DNA of 64,000 bases from Streptomyces ochraceiscleroticus. Lineage in GTDB: Bacteria > Actinomycetota > Actinomycetes > Streptomycetales > Streptomycetaceae. Within the stretch, counting starts at the first letter, position 1. Each line of letters begins with the position of its first letter. The notes under the pieces are model-generated. The model saw only the letters and a list, made by a program, of their open reading frames with translations. It did not search any database and was not told the origin of the DNA. This document shows positions 44,505-53,657 of the stretch, piece after piece. Made by a program: the position numbers and the translations under genes. The DNA lies in contig NZ_JOAX01000029.1 of the NCBI RefSeq assembly GCF_000720485.1, positions 1 to 64,000 of the forward strand, written 5' to 3'.

Positions 44505-45875
44505 TCAGCGTCCCGAGATGCGGTCGGCGATCTTCGCGATCGGTGCGGTGGTGGTGCGGCGCGCGGCCTCGCTGCGGTCCGCCGCCCGGTAGGCGGCGTA
44601 CATGCCGTGCACGCCGAGCCAGCGGGCCGGCTCCGGCTCCCAGCCGCGCGTCCGGTGGCCCGTCCACGGCAGCCGGGTCAGCTCGGTGTCCCGTTCCAGT
44701 ACGAGGTCCCGCAGGGTGCGGCCGGCCAGGTTGGTCGCCGCGACGCCGTGCCCGACGTAGCCGCCGGCCCAGCCCAGCCCCGTACGCCGGTCGAAGGACA
44801 CCGACGCGCACCAGTCGCGCGGCACGGCCAGCACGCCCGACCAGGCGTGGTCGATCCGCGCGCCGGCGGTCGCGGGCAGCAGCCGGGCCAGGGTGTCGCG
44901 CAGCGCCCGTACCGTCTTCGGGCTGGTCCGGCCGTCCCGGTCCACGCGGGACCCGAAGCGGTATGGGACGCCGCGTCCGCCGATCGCGATGCGGCCGTCG
45001 GCGGTGCGCTGCGCATACGTGTAGGCGTGCGTGAGATCGCTGAGCAGTTCGTGCCCGTCCCAGCCGATGGCCTTCCACGCCTCTTCGGGCAGCGGCTCGG
45101 TGACCACCATGGAGGAGTTCATCGGCAACCAGGTGCGGCGCTCTCCGTACAGGTCGCTGGTGAATCCCTCGGTGGCCCGGAGGACGCGGCGCGCCCGCAC
45201 CGTCCCGAAGGGCGTCTCGGCGCGCCCCGGTGCGATGCGGGTGACAGGCGTGGACTCGTGGATCGTCACCCCGAGGGCCGCGACCGCCCGGGCGAGGCCC
45301 TGTACCAGCTTGGCCGGGTGGACACGGGCGCAGTGCGGGTTGTGCACGCCACTCAGTGCGCCGGCCACATCGATACGGTCGCGCACCTCGCGCCCCGAGA
45401 GCAGGACTTCGTCCGCGTTGCCCCAGTGCACGGACTTCTCGTGTGCGGCGCGCAGGCGCGGCAACTGGGCGGGCCGGTGGGCCACGGTCAGGTAGCCGCT
45501 CTTGACGATGTCGGCTTCGATGCCCTCGGCCCCGGCGACCGCGATGACCTCGTCCACCGTGGCATTCATGGCCCGCTGCAGCTCCCGTACGGACTGCGGC
45601 CCGCGCTCCCGTGCGTACACCGCGGGGGAACCGGCGATCTTGCCGCTGAGCCAGCCGGCGTTGCGCCCCGAGGCCCCGAAGCCCGCGAACTCCCGCTCCA
45701 GGACGACGATGCGCAGGCCCGGGTCGGCCTTCTTGAGGTAGTACGCGGTCCACAGTCCGGTGAAGCCGGCGCCGACGATGCACACGTCGGCGTCGGCCGG
45801 GCCGTCCAGGGGGTCACGCCGGCGGGGAACGCCGGTCTGGCGGTACCAGAAGGAGATGTTGCCGTTCAACGTCAT
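44505..45875 (-). CDS. FAD-dependent amine/amino-acid oxidoreductase (DAO family)
   Basis: Flavoenzyme of 456 residues with the dinucleotide-binding motif CIVGAGFTGLWTAYYL at about residues 31-46 and FGASGRNAGWLSGKI, typical of the gamma-glutamylputrescine oxidase/glycine oxidase group. A C-terminal FAD motif, GLGWAGGYVGHGVAATNLAG, is also present. It is 15 nt after the XRE-cupin gene. XRE-cupin (PuuR-like) regulators often accompany such oxidases, so a polyamine or amino-acid derivative is the likely substrate. Confidence 0.87.
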   Translation of the reverse strand: MTLNGNISFWYRQTGVPRRRDPLDGPADADVCIVGAGFTGLWTAYYLKKADPGLRIVVLEREFAGFGASGRNAGWLSGKIAGSPAVYARERGPQSVRELQRAMNATVDEVIAVAGAEGIEADIVKSGYLTVAHRPAQLPRLRAAHEKSVHWGNADEVLLSGREVRDRIDVAGALSGVHNPHCARVHPAKLVQGLARAVAALGVTIHESTPVTRIAPGRAETPFGTVRARRVLRATEGFTSDLYGERRTWLPMNSSMVVTEPLPEEAWKAIGWDGHELLSDLTHAYTYAQRTADGRIAIGGRGVPYRFGSRVDRDGRTSPKTVRALRDTLARLLPATAGARIDHAWSGVLAVPRDWCASVSFDRRTGLGWAGGYVGHGVAATNLAGRTLRDLVLERDTELTRLPWTGHRTRGWEPEPARWLGVHGMYAAYRAADRSEAARRTTTAPIAKIADRISGR

Positions 45876-45890
45876 CGCGACCTCCGTCGC

Positions 45891-46475
45891 TCAGTAGCTG
45901 GGCGGGCTGATCACCCACAGGACTCTGGCGCCGTTGCCTCCGGTCTCCACGAGCTTGTGGGGGACGGCACTGCTGTGCCGGATGCTGTCGCCGGGCCCGA
46001 GGGCGAAGTGCTCGCCCTCCAGGTGCAGTTCGACCTCGCCCTCCAGCACGTAGAGGAACTCCTCGGAGTCGCCGTGCGTGTAGGGCCGGTCGCCGGTCGA
46101 CCCGCCGGGCTCGAACTCGCCGAGGAACGCCTCCAGGTGGTGCTGCGGGCCCGGGGTGAGCCGGAACTTGCGCCCCAGCACCCCGAAGGTCAGGCTCGGC
46201 GCCGCGGCCGCCTTCAGGACGCGCGGCCCGGTCGTGTAGTCCGCGGCGAAGAGGTCGCCCATCTTCAGGCCGAGCGCGGCGGCGATCTGCTGGAGCGTGG
46301 CGATGCTCGGGTTGGCGATGCCGCGTTCTACCTGGCTGAGGTACCCCTCGCTGATCCCGGCGGCGCCGGCGACGGCCCGCAGGGTGCGCCGCCGGGCGCG
46401 CCTCAGGGCGCGGAGCCGGTGGCCTACGGGAACGTCGTCGGGCTCGTGCCGCTCGTCGGCGGTCTCGTGTGCCAT
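45891..46475 (-). CDS. XRE-family regulator with cupin domain
   Basis: Regulator of 194 residues. The helix-turn-helix (about residues 20-75: LRALRRARRRTLRAVAGAAG, GYLSQVERGIANPSIATLQ) is followed by a Cupin_2 sensing domain (about 110-190: THGDSEEFLYVLEGEVELHL). PuuR-like architecture. The start is set by a promoter whose predicted transcription start falls on the ATG; a GTG at 46523 is less likely. It heads the operon with the FAD oxidoreductase and MHS transporter. Confidence 0.88.
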   Translation of the reverse strand: MAHETADERHEPDDVPVGHRLRALRRARRRTLRAVAGAAGISEGYLSQVERGIANPSIATLQQIAAALGLKMGDLFAADYTTGPRVLKAAAAPSLTFGVLGRKFRLTPGPQHHLEAFLGEFEPGGSTGDRPYTHGDSEEFLYVLEGEVELHLEGEHFALGPGDSIRHSSAVPHKLVETGGNGARVLWVISPPSY

Positions 46476-46482
46476 GCCCGGG

Positions 46483-46511
46483 AACCTAAGACCCACCGGC
46501 CCCCGGGACAA
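46483..46511 (-). promoter_or_regulatory. Promoter of the XRE-oxidoreductase-MHS operon (leaderless mRNA)
   Basis: On the minus strand: TTGTCC (46506-46511), a 17-nt spacer and TAGGTT (46483-46488), ending 7 nt before the ATG. No ribosome-binding site exists, so a leaderless transcript is likely. Confidence 0.6.
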
Positions 46512-46560
46512 GACTTCTTGCACAGCAACTCAGAAAACTTAACTGCCGTGCTGCGCGGGC

Positions 46561-49500
46561 TTACGAGCGCCGCAGCGGCCCGTATCCGCCCCCGCCCGGT
46601 GTGCGGAGCACCAGCACGTCACCCGCGCCCACTTCGGCCACGTCGCAGCCCTCCAGCCGCTCCGTGCCGCCCTCCGCGCGCTCCACGCGGTTCTCGCCCG
46701 GTGCGCCCGGTCCGCCGCCCGCCATGCCGTACGGCGGCACCCTGCGGTGCCCGGTCAGCAACGCCACCGTCATCGGCTCCAGGAAGCGGATGCGGCGGAT
46801 GACCCCGCAGCCGCCGTGCCACCGTCCGCGGCCGCCGCTGCCCTCCCGTACGGAGAAGTCCTCCACCCGTACCGGATAGCGCCACTCCAGCACTTCGGGG
46901 TCGGTGAGGCGGGAGTTGGTCATGTGGGTCTGCACGGCGTCGGCACCATGGAAGCCGTCGCCCGCACCCGAGCCACTGGCGACCGTCTCGTAGTACTGCA
47001 CACGGTCGTTCCCGAAGGTGACGTTGTTCATCGTGCCCGAGCCCTCGGCCTGGACGCCCAGCGCCCCGTAGAGCGCGCCGGTGACCGCCTGGGAGGTCTC
47101 CACGTTCCCGGCGACCGTGGCGGCCGGGAAGACCGGCGCGAGCATCGAGCCCTCCGGGATGCGCACCTCGATGGGCTTGAGGCAGCCGCTGTTGAGCGGG
47201 ATGTCCTCGGCGACCAGGGTGCGGAAGACGTACAGGACGGCGGCCATCACCACGGAGCTGGGCGCGTTGGCGTTGCCGGGCTGCTGGGGCGAGGTACCGG
47301 CGAAGTCGAGCACCGCGCTGCGCGCCTCCCGGTCCACGGTCAGCGCGACCCGGATCTCCGCGCCGCTGTCGGTCTCGTACCGGAAGGAGCCGTCGGCGAG
47401 CCCGGCGATGATCCGGCGCACCGACTCCTCGGCGTTGTCCTGCACGTGGCCCATGTAGGCACGCACCACCTCGAGGCCGAACTGCCCGATCATCTTGTGC
47501 AGTTCCCTGATGCCCTTCTCGTTGGCGGCGATCTGCGCCCGGAGGTCGGCGATGTTGGCATCCGGGGAGCGCGAGGGGTACGGCCCCTCGGTGAGCAGCC
47601 GCCGCGTCTCCTCCTCGCGCAGCCTGCCGTCCCGTACGAGCAGCCAGTTGTCGAAGAGGACGCCCTCCTCCTGGATCGTGCGGCTGAAGGCGGGCATGGA
47701 GCCCGGCGTGATGCCGCCGATCTCGGCATGGTGGCCGCGGGAGGCCACCAGGAAGAGCAGCTCTTCGTCCCGCTCGTCGAACACGGGGGTGACGACCGTG
47801 ACATCGGGGAGGTGCGTTCCTCCGTGGTACGGATCGTTGATCGCGTACACGTCTCCGGGGCGCATGTCGTCCCGGCGCCGCCGCAGCACCTCCTTGATGG
47901 ACTCCCCCATCGAGCCCAGGTGGACGGGGATGTGCGGTGCGTTGGCGATCAGATTGCCGGCGGCGTCGAAGAGCGCGCAGGAGAAGTCGAGCCGCTCCTT
48001 GATGTTCACGGAGTGCGCGGTGTGTTCGAGCCGGACGCCCATCTGCTCGGCGATGGCCATGAAGAGGCTGTTGAAGACCTCCAGCATGACCGGGTCGGCG
48101 GCGGTACCGACGGCCGTGCGCTCCGGACGCGCCTCGACCCGGGTGAGCAGCAGGTGCCCGTGGTCGCCCGCGGCCGCCTGCCAGCCGGGGTCCACCACAG
48201 TCGTCGCGTCGTCCTCGACGACGATCGCGGGCCCGGTCACGGCGTCACCGGGCCGCAGGTCCGCCCGGCGGTACAGCCGGGTCTCCCGGCGCCGCCCCTC
48301 GACGAACATCCGCACCGTGTCCAGCGGCCGCAGCTCGCCCTCCCGGTCCGCTGCGAGGCTGCGGTGCCCCGCGGTGCCGCCGGCCGCGCCCACGGCCTCC
48401 ACGGAGGCCGCCTCGGCGATCAGCGGCTTGTCCATGGTGAAGGCGTACCGGGCCCGGTGGACGCGCGCGAACTCGGCCGCCATGTCGTCGGCGTCGGCCA
48501 GCGGCACGGGGATGCCCGCGTCGGTGCCCGCGTACCGGAGGACGACGCGGGCCCGGGTGGTGATGCTCTCCTCGGGCACGCCGTCGGCGCGGAGCTCCTC
48601 ACGGGTACGCGCCGCGAGGTCGTCACAGGTGGCACGGACGCCGTCCATGGCGCCGGCCGTCAGCTCGGCCTCGATGGACTGCTCGCGCATCGCGGTGGCG
48701 TCGGCGACGCCGATCCCGTACGCGGAGAGCACGCCGGCCAACGGCGGGACGATCACCGTGCCGATGCCGAGCGCGTCGGCGACCGCGCAGGCGTGCTGGC
48801 CGCCCGCGCCGCCGAAGCTGGTGAGCGCGTACCGGGTGACGTCGTGGCCGCGCTGCACGGAGATCTTCTTGACCGCGTTGGCCATGTTCAGCACGGCGAT
48901 GTCCAGGAACCCGGCGGCGACCTCCTCCGGACCGCGCCGGTCGCCCACCGCCCGCTCCGCCTCCCGCGCGAGCACTTCGAAGCGCTCGCGCACCTCCTCC
49001 GGGTCCAGCGGCTGGTCGCCGTGCGGCCCGAACACCGCGGGGAAGTGCGCGGGCTGGATACGGCCGAGCATGACGTTGGCGTCGGTGACGGTGAGCGGGC
49101 CACCGCGGCGGTAACAGGCGGGCCCGGGGACGGCGCCCGCCGAGTCGGGCCCCACCCGGTATCGACGGCCGTCGAAGTGCAGGACGGAGCCGCCGCCGGC
49201 CGCGACCGTGTGGATGTTCATCATGGGTGCGCGCATCCGGACGCCCGCGACCTCGCTGCCGAAGACCCGCTCGAACTCGCCCGCGTAGTGCGACACATCG
49301 GTGGACGTGCCGCCCATGTCGAAGCCGATCACCTTGTCGTGCCCGGCCTCGGCGGCGGACCGGACCATGCCCACGACACCGCCGGCCGGCCCGGAGAGCA
49401 CCGCGTCCTTCCCCCTGAAGTGCTCCGCCTGCCGCAGCCCCCCATTGGACTGCATGAACATCAGCCGGATACCGGGGAGTTGTGCGGCGACCTCCTCCAC

Positions 49501-50166
49501 GTAGCGCCGCAGGATGGGCGACAGATAGGCGTCCACCACGGTGGTGTCGCCGCGCGGTACGAGCTTCATCAGCGGGCTCACCTCGTGCGAGCAGCTCACC
49601 TGCGTGAACCCCGCCTCCGTGGCCAGCTCGGCGAGCTGCTTCTCATGGGCGGGGTGGCGGTAGCCGTGCAGCAGCACGACGGCGGCGCTGCGGAAGCCCG
49701 CTTCGTACGCTGCGGCCAGCGCTTCCCGGGCCGCGTCCGCGTCGAGGGGCGTGACCGTCTCCCCGTGCGCGTCCACGCGCTCCGGTACCTCGATCATCCG
49801 GTCGTAGAGCGCGTCCGGCAGCACGATGTGCCGGTCGAACAGCCGGGGCCGGTTCTGGTACGCGATGCGCAGCGCGTCCTTGAAACCGCGCGTGGTGACG
49901 AGCACGGTGGGCTCGCCCTTGCGCTCCAGGAGGGCGTTGGTGGCCACGGTGGTGCCCATCTTGACGACGGCCACCCGCTCGGCAGGCACCGGCTCCCCGG
50001 GGCCCAGCCCCAGCACCTCACGGACTCCGGCGACGGCCGCGTCGTCGTACCGCTCGGGGTGGTGCGAGAGCAGCTTCCGGGTGACCAGCGCGCCGTCCGG
50101 CCGTCGTGCCACCACATCGGTGAAGGTCCCGCCACGGTCGATCCAGAACTCCCAGCGTCCCGTCAT
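46561..50166 (-). CDS. 5-oxoprolinase / hydantoinase, fused HyuA-HyuB type
   Basis: Enzyme of 1201 residues. The N-terminal HyuA half (about 1-690) begins FWIDRGGTFTDVVARRPDG and contains VVKMGTTVATNALLERKG, IGFDMGGTSTDVSHYAGEFE and TSFGGAGGQHACAVAD. The C-terminal HyuB half (about 700-1195) has ANAPHIPVHLGSMGESI, NDPYHGGTHLPDVTVVTPVF and GGRGRWHGGCGVIRRIRF. The fusion and length match ATP-dependent 5-oxoprolinase (OPLAH type), which hydrolyses 5-oxoproline to glutamate; hydantoin-type substrates are the alternative. The start ATG at 50166 matches the family N-terminus. It lies upstream of the XRE gene on the same strand. Confidence 0.92.
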   Translation of the reverse strand: MTGRWEFWIDRGGTFTDVVARRPDGALVTRKLLSHHPERYDDAAVAGVREVLGLGPGEPVPAERVAVVKMGTTVATNALLERKGEPTVLVTTRGFKDALRIAYQNRPRLFDRHIVLPDALYDRMIEVPERVDAHGETVTPLDADAAREALAAAYEAGFRSAAVVLLHGYRHPAHEKQLAELATEAGFTQVSCSHEVSPLMKLVPRGDTTVVDAYLSPILRRYVEEVAAQLPGIRLMFMQSNGGLRQAEHFRGKDAVLSGPAGGVVGMVRSAAEAGHDKVIGFDMGGTSTDVSHYAGEFERVFGSEVAGVRMRAPMMNIHTVAAGGGSVLHFDGRRYRVGPDSAGAVPGPACYRRGGPLTVTDANVMLGRIQPAHFPAVFGPHGDQPLDPEEVRERFEVLAREAERAVGDRRGPEEVAAGFLDIAVLNMANAVKKISVQRGHDVTRYALTSFGGAGGQHACAVADALGIGTVIVPPLAGVLSAYGIGVADATAMREQSIEAELTAGAMDGVRATCDDLAARTREELRADGVPEESITTRARVVLRYAGTDAGIPVPLADADDMAAEFARVHRARYAFTMDKPLIAEAASVEAVGAAGGTAGHRSLAADREGELRPLDTVRMFVEGRRRETRLYRRADLRPGDAVTGPAIVVEDDATTVVDPGWQAAAGDHGHLLLTRVEARPERTAVGTAADPVMLEVFNSLFMAIAEQMGVRLEHTAHSVNIKERLDFSCALFDAAGNLIANAPHIPVHLGSMGESIKEVLRRRRDDMRPGDVYAINDPYHGGTHLPDVTVVTPVFDERDEELLFLVASRGHHAEIGGITPGSMPAFSRTIQEEGVLFDNWLLVRDGRLREEETRRLLTEGPYPSRSPDANIADLRAQIAANEKGIRELHKMIGQFGLEVVRAYMGHVQDNAEESVRRIIAGLADGSFRYETDSGAEIRVALTVDREARSAVLDFAGTSPQQPGNANAPSSVVMAAVLYVFRTLVAEDIPLNSGCLKPIEVRIPEGSMLAPVFPAATVAGNVETSQAVTGALYGALGVQAEGSGTMNNVTFGNDRVQYYETVASGSGAGDGFHGADAVQTHMTNSRLTDPEVLEWRYPVRVEDFSVREGSGGRGRWHGGCGVIRRIRFLEPMTVALLTGHRRVPPYGMAGGGPGAPGENRVERAEGGTERLEGCDVAEVGAGDVLVLRTPGGGGYGPLRRS

Positions 50167-50260
50167 GCGGCCATTGTGACAACGGACCGGCGCGCGCGGC
50201 GGGACCCTCGGTGCGCGCGGCTCCCGGGTGAGCCCGCCGCGCCGCAACGCCGATCAGCCG

Positions 50261-51523
50261 TCAGCCCAGCGCGCCCTGTGCCAGCGGAACGGCGAGCGGG
50301 GCCGCGTCGTGGGCCGTGAGGAAGGCGTTGACCGCGGTGTGCCACCCGAAGTGCTCGGCGCGGCGGCGAGCCGTGGTGCGGCGCGGCCCTTCGGGGCGGG
50401 CCAGGACGCGCCGTACGGCGGCGGCGATGCTGTCGCCGTCGTCGAGCGCGGTCTCGCCCGCGGGGCCGATCAGCCCGGCGAGGGCGGAGCCCGCGTTGGC
50501 CACGACCGGTGTGCCGCAGGCCAGTGCCTCCAGGGCGGCGAGGCCGAAGGTCTCGGCGGGGCCCGGTGCCAGGAGGACGTCGGCACTGGCCTGGAGCGCG
50601 GCGAGCGCGCCGGGGCCGGCGACGTGGCCGAGGAAGGCCACCGGCAGACGCTCGGCGCGGGCCCGGGTCTCCAGGCGGGCGCGCAGCGGGCCGTCACCGG
50701 CCACGATCAGGGCAGCGTCCACCCCGTCAGCGCGGAGCCGCGAGAGGGCCTCCAGGGCCCTTCCCGGGCGCTTCTCGACCGACAGCCGGGAGCACAGCAG
50801 GAGCACGGCGGACGCGCCGCCGCCGATCCGCCGGCGCAGCTCCTGGCTGCGGCAGCCGGGGTGGGCACGGGCCAGGTCGACGCCGAGCGGCGCGGTGACG
50901 ACGTTGCGCGCGCCGGTCCGGGTGAACTCGGCGGCCGCCCACTCGGTCGTGCAAATGACGCGGCTGTAGGCGTGGGCCGTACGGGAGTTGAGCCGGTCAC
51001 CGACCCAACGGGCGGCGCGGCGGGGCACGCCCCAGGTGTGCAGCACGCCGTCGACGCTCTCGTGGGAGACCATCACCGCCGGCACCCGGGCCCGCCGGGC
51101 CCACTCGCCGGTCCAGCGGAGGGTGGTGCGGTCGGAGACCTCCAGGCGGTCCGGCGCGAGGGTGTGCAGCAGGCGTTCCAGGCGCGCCCGGCCGGTGAGG
51201 ACGCGGTAGCCGCCGGTGCCGGGCAGCGTCGGGCCCGGGAGGGTGATCACCCGCCCCTGTGCGGTGTGTTCGTCGCTCGCGGCCGGGCCCGGGACGACGA
51301 GGACCGGGTCGTGGCCGGCCGCCCGGTAGCCCTCGCCCAGTTCGCGCAGCGCCGTGCGCAGCCCGCCCGACGACGGGGTGACGAAGTTGGCGAGGCGGAC
51401 GATCCGGAGGCCCTCGCGGCCCGTGCCCCCATGGCCCGTGTCCCCGTGGTGCCCCGTTCCCGCGTACGCCGTACCGCGCTCCGTACCGCTGTCCTCCGTA
51501 CCGTCGCGCCTCGTGCTGCTCAT
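50261..51523 (-). CDS. GT4-family glycosyltransferase
   Basis: Enzyme of 420 residues. The first 40 residues are a Gly/Thr-rich tail; the GT-B fold begins at LRIVRLANFVTPSSGGLRTAL. The C-terminal half has LSVEKRPGRALEALSRL and the GPAETFGLAALEALACGTPVV block, cut here by the E-x7-E motif that binds the nucleotide sugar. Acceptor and sugar are unknown. The start overlaps the stop of the next glycosyltransferase by four nucleotides, so the two are co-translated, suggesting a shared glycan or glycolipid. Confidence 0.85.
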   Translation of the reverse strand: MSSTRRDGTEDSGTERGTAYAGTGHHGDTGHGGTGREGLRIVRLANFVTPSSGGLRTALRELGEGYRAAGHDPVLVVPGPAASDEHTAQGRVITLPGPTLPGTGGYRVLTGRARLERLLHTLAPDRLEVSDRTTLRWTGEWARRARVPAVMVSHESVDGVLHTWGVPRRAARWVGDRLNSRTAHAYSRVICTTEWAAAEFTRTGARNVVTAPLGVDLARAHPGCRSQELRRRIGGGASAVLLLCSRLSVEKRPGRALEALSRLRADGVDAALIVAGDGPLRARLETRARAERLPVAFLGHVAGPGALAALQASADVLLAPGPAETFGLAALEALACGTPVVANAGSALAGLIGPAGETALDDGDSIAAAVRRVLARPEGPRRTTARRRAEHFGWHTAVNAFLTAHDAAPLAVPLAQGALG

Positions 51524-52644
51524 GCCGCCACCGCCTCCCGTTGTCCCAGTACGTCCTCGTAGTGCGCCAGCAGCCGGTCGCCGACCGCCTCCCAGGTGCG
51601 GTCCGCGACCGCTGCCCGGGCCGCCGCCCCGTAGGCGGCGCGCAGCTCCGGATTGCCGGCGAGCACCTGCACCGCGTCGCGGACCGCGGTGGCGTCGCCG
51701 GGCGGTACGAGCAGCCCGGTGCGCCCGTGGGTCACCAAGTCCAGCGGGCCGCCCGCCGCGGGCGCCACCACCGGCACCCCGCTGGCCATCGCCTCCTGCA
51801 CGGTCTGCCCGAAGGTCTCGTACGGCCCGGTGTGCACGAAGACGTCGAGGCTGGCGAAGAGCCGGGCCAGTTCGTCCCCGGTGCGGCGGCCGAGGAAGCG
51901 CGTCTCGGGAAGCGCCGCGCGCAGCCCCGGGGCGCTCGGCCCGTCTCCGATCACGACGGTCCGCACCCCGGGAAGCCACGCCGCCTCCCGGAGCAGCCCG
52001 ACCTCCTTCTCCGGGGCGAGCCGCCCGATGTACCCGACGAGCACCTCGCGCCCGGCGGCCAGCGAACTGCGCAGCACCTCGTCGCGGCGGGCCGGGTGGA
52101 AGCGCATGGAGTCCACCCCGCGCGGCCACAGGCGCACCCGGGGCACACCGTGCTCGGCCAGCTCCCGGGCGGCGGCGGTGGAGGGGGCGAGGGTGCGGTC
52201 CGCCGCGGTGTGCACGGCGCGCAGCCGCCGCCAGGCCGCCCCGGTGCCGGCGCCGAGGTACGTGCGGGCGTAGCGCCCCAGGTCGGTCTGGTACACGGCG
52301 ACGGCCGGCACGCCCAGCCGGGACGCGGCCGCCATGCCGCGCACGCCGAGCACGAAGGGGCTCGCGAGGTGGACCAGGTCGGGCCGGTGCGCAACGAGCG
52401 CGGCGGCCAGCCGGCGGCCCGGCAGCGCCACCCGTACCTGCGGGTATCCGGGCAGCGGCAGCGAGGGCACCCGGACGACCGGGCACGGCGGGGTCCGCCC
52501 GGCCGCCGGGTCCTGGGCCGCTGCCGGGGCGACGACCAGCGGTTCGTGGCCGCGCCGCACCAGGTGCCGGGCGGTTTCCAGGGTGCAGTGTGCGACGCCG
52601 TTGACGTCGGGCGGGAAGGATTCGGTGACGATGGCGACACGCAT
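51520..52644 (-). CDS. GT4-family glycosyltransferase (MgtA/PimB-like mannosyltransferase)
   Basis: Enzyme of 374 residues of GT-B fold, with VAIVTESFPPDVNGVAHCTL at the N-terminus, VDSMRFHPARRDEVLR and GYIGRLAPEKEVGLL in the hinge and nucleotide-binding part, and GPYETFGQTVQEAMASGVPVV with the E-x7-E motif. It resembles GDP-mannose-dependent alpha-mannosyltransferases of actinobacterial lipoglycan synthesis (MgtA). First gene of a two-gene glycosyltransferase unit. Confidence 0.87.
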   Translation of the reverse strand: MRVAIVTESFPPDVNGVAHCTLETARHLVRRGHEPLVVAPAAAQDPAAGRTPPCPVVRVPSLPLPGYPQVRVALPGRRLAAALVAHRPDLVHLASPFVLGVRGMAAASRLGVPAVAVYQTDLGRYARTYLGAGTGAAWRRLRAVHTAADRTLAPSTAAARELAEHGVPRVRLWPRGVDSMRFHPARRDEVLRSSLAAGREVLVGYIGRLAPEKEVGLLREAAWLPGVRTVVIGDGPSAPGLRAALPETRFLGRRTGDELARLFASLDVFVHTGPYETFGQTVQEAMASGVPVVAPAAGGPLDLVTHGRTGLLVPPGDATAVRDAVQVLAGNPELRAAYGAAARAAVADRTWEAVGDRLLAHYEDVLGQREAVAA

Positions 52645-52749
52645 ACCCGTGTTGTCGGCGGGCCGGGCGTGGACCGGGCCACGGGGATCTTTCCTACGGG
52701 GGAACGTCCCATGAGCGTTCCGTCGTCGGGCCCCTCGAGGGCCTCGGTG

Positions 52750-53637
52750 TCAGGCCGACGCCCCCGGTGTGCGCAGGACCCGCGCTGCTGTGGCGTGCCC
52801 GGCCGCGCACGCCGCACGGATGCCGGCGCCTGTCAGGCGGGCGGTGAGGTAGCCCGCGGCGAACGCGTCACCGGCGCCGGTGAGGTCACGGACGCCGTCG
52901 ACCGGCGGCACGGCGATCCGCAAGGGCGGGTGGCCAGGGGCAAACACTGTGGTCGGGCGGGCACCGTCCTTGACGATCACGGTGGTGCGGGGCAGCCTGC
53001 CCGCCAGGGCACGCAGGTCGGCGCCGTCCGAGCCCGCCCCGCCGCCCCCGCGCGCCAGCGCCTCCGCTTCGGCGCGGTTGGCGAAGAGGACATGCGGCGC
53101 CAGAGTGCCGAGCAGTCGCAGGAACCGCCGCTCCCCGTAGGCGCGCAGCATCCCGGTCGACGACGCGTCGACGGAGACCGTCCCGCCGCGCGCGGCCGTA
53201 CGGCGCAGCGCGTCGGCCGCCGCCGTCCCGGCCGGCTCACCGGTGAACGCGTACGCCGGTACGTGCAGGTGCGCGAGGCCGTCGGTCCACTCCGGGGCGA
53301 CCGGCTCCAGGAGCGTGGCCGCGCCCCGGTACGGCAGCATCGTGCGTTCGCCGGCCGGGTCGATCAGTACCACGACGCTGCCGGTCCGCCCGGCGCGCTG
53401 GACGCGGACGTCGACGCCGTGCGCCGCCAGTTCCGCCACGAGCCGGTCGCCCTCGGGGTCGGCGCCCACGCAGCCGATGAACCGGGTGGGGTGCCGCTCC
53501 CCTGCGAACGCGGCCACGTTGGCCGCGCTGCCGCCGCGCACGCGGTACATGGTCACCTCGGTGTCCGAGGCCGCCCGCAACGGCTCACGCAGCCACACCA
53601 CATGGTCTTCCAGCAGATCCCCGAGGACTCCGAGCAC
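52750..53637 (-). CDS. psuK: PfkB-family kinase, probable pseudouridine kinase
   Basis: Sugar/nucleoside kinase of 295 residues. It opens VLGVLGDLLEDHVVWL; the substrate lid region is VRGGSAANVAAFAG and the C-terminal PfkB signature is DLTGAGDAFAAGYLTARL with the catalytic Asp in GAGDAF. The GTG start follows GGAGGGGGC. It lies 20 nt after psuG. A pseudouridine kinase role (pseudouridine to its 5'-phosphate) follows from the neighbour; by sequence alone it could be another ribokinase-type enzyme. Confidence 0.82.
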   Translation of the reverse strand: MLGVLGDLLEDHVVWLREPLRAASDTEVTMYRVRGGSAANVAAFAGERHPTRFIGCVGADPEGDRLVAELAAHGVDVRVQRAGRTGSVVVLIDPAGERTMLPYRGAATLLEPVAPEWTDGLAHLHVPAYAFTGEPAGTAAADALRRTAARGGTVSVDASSTGMLRAYGERRFLRLLGTLAPHVLFANRAEAEALARGGGGAGSDGADLRALAGRLPRTTVIVKDGARPTTVFAPGHPPLRIAVPPVDGVRDLTGAGDAFAAGYLTARLTGAGIRAACAAGHATAARVLRTPGASA

Positions 53638-53657
53638 GGCCCCGCCCCCTCCGTTGC

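Noticed and set aside
46747..50319. A 1190-codon plus-strand open frame opposite the fused 5-oxoprolinase.
   Set aside because: Antisense shadow; its composition is dominated by His, Val, Arg and Gly and it contains none of the family motifs found on the minus strand.
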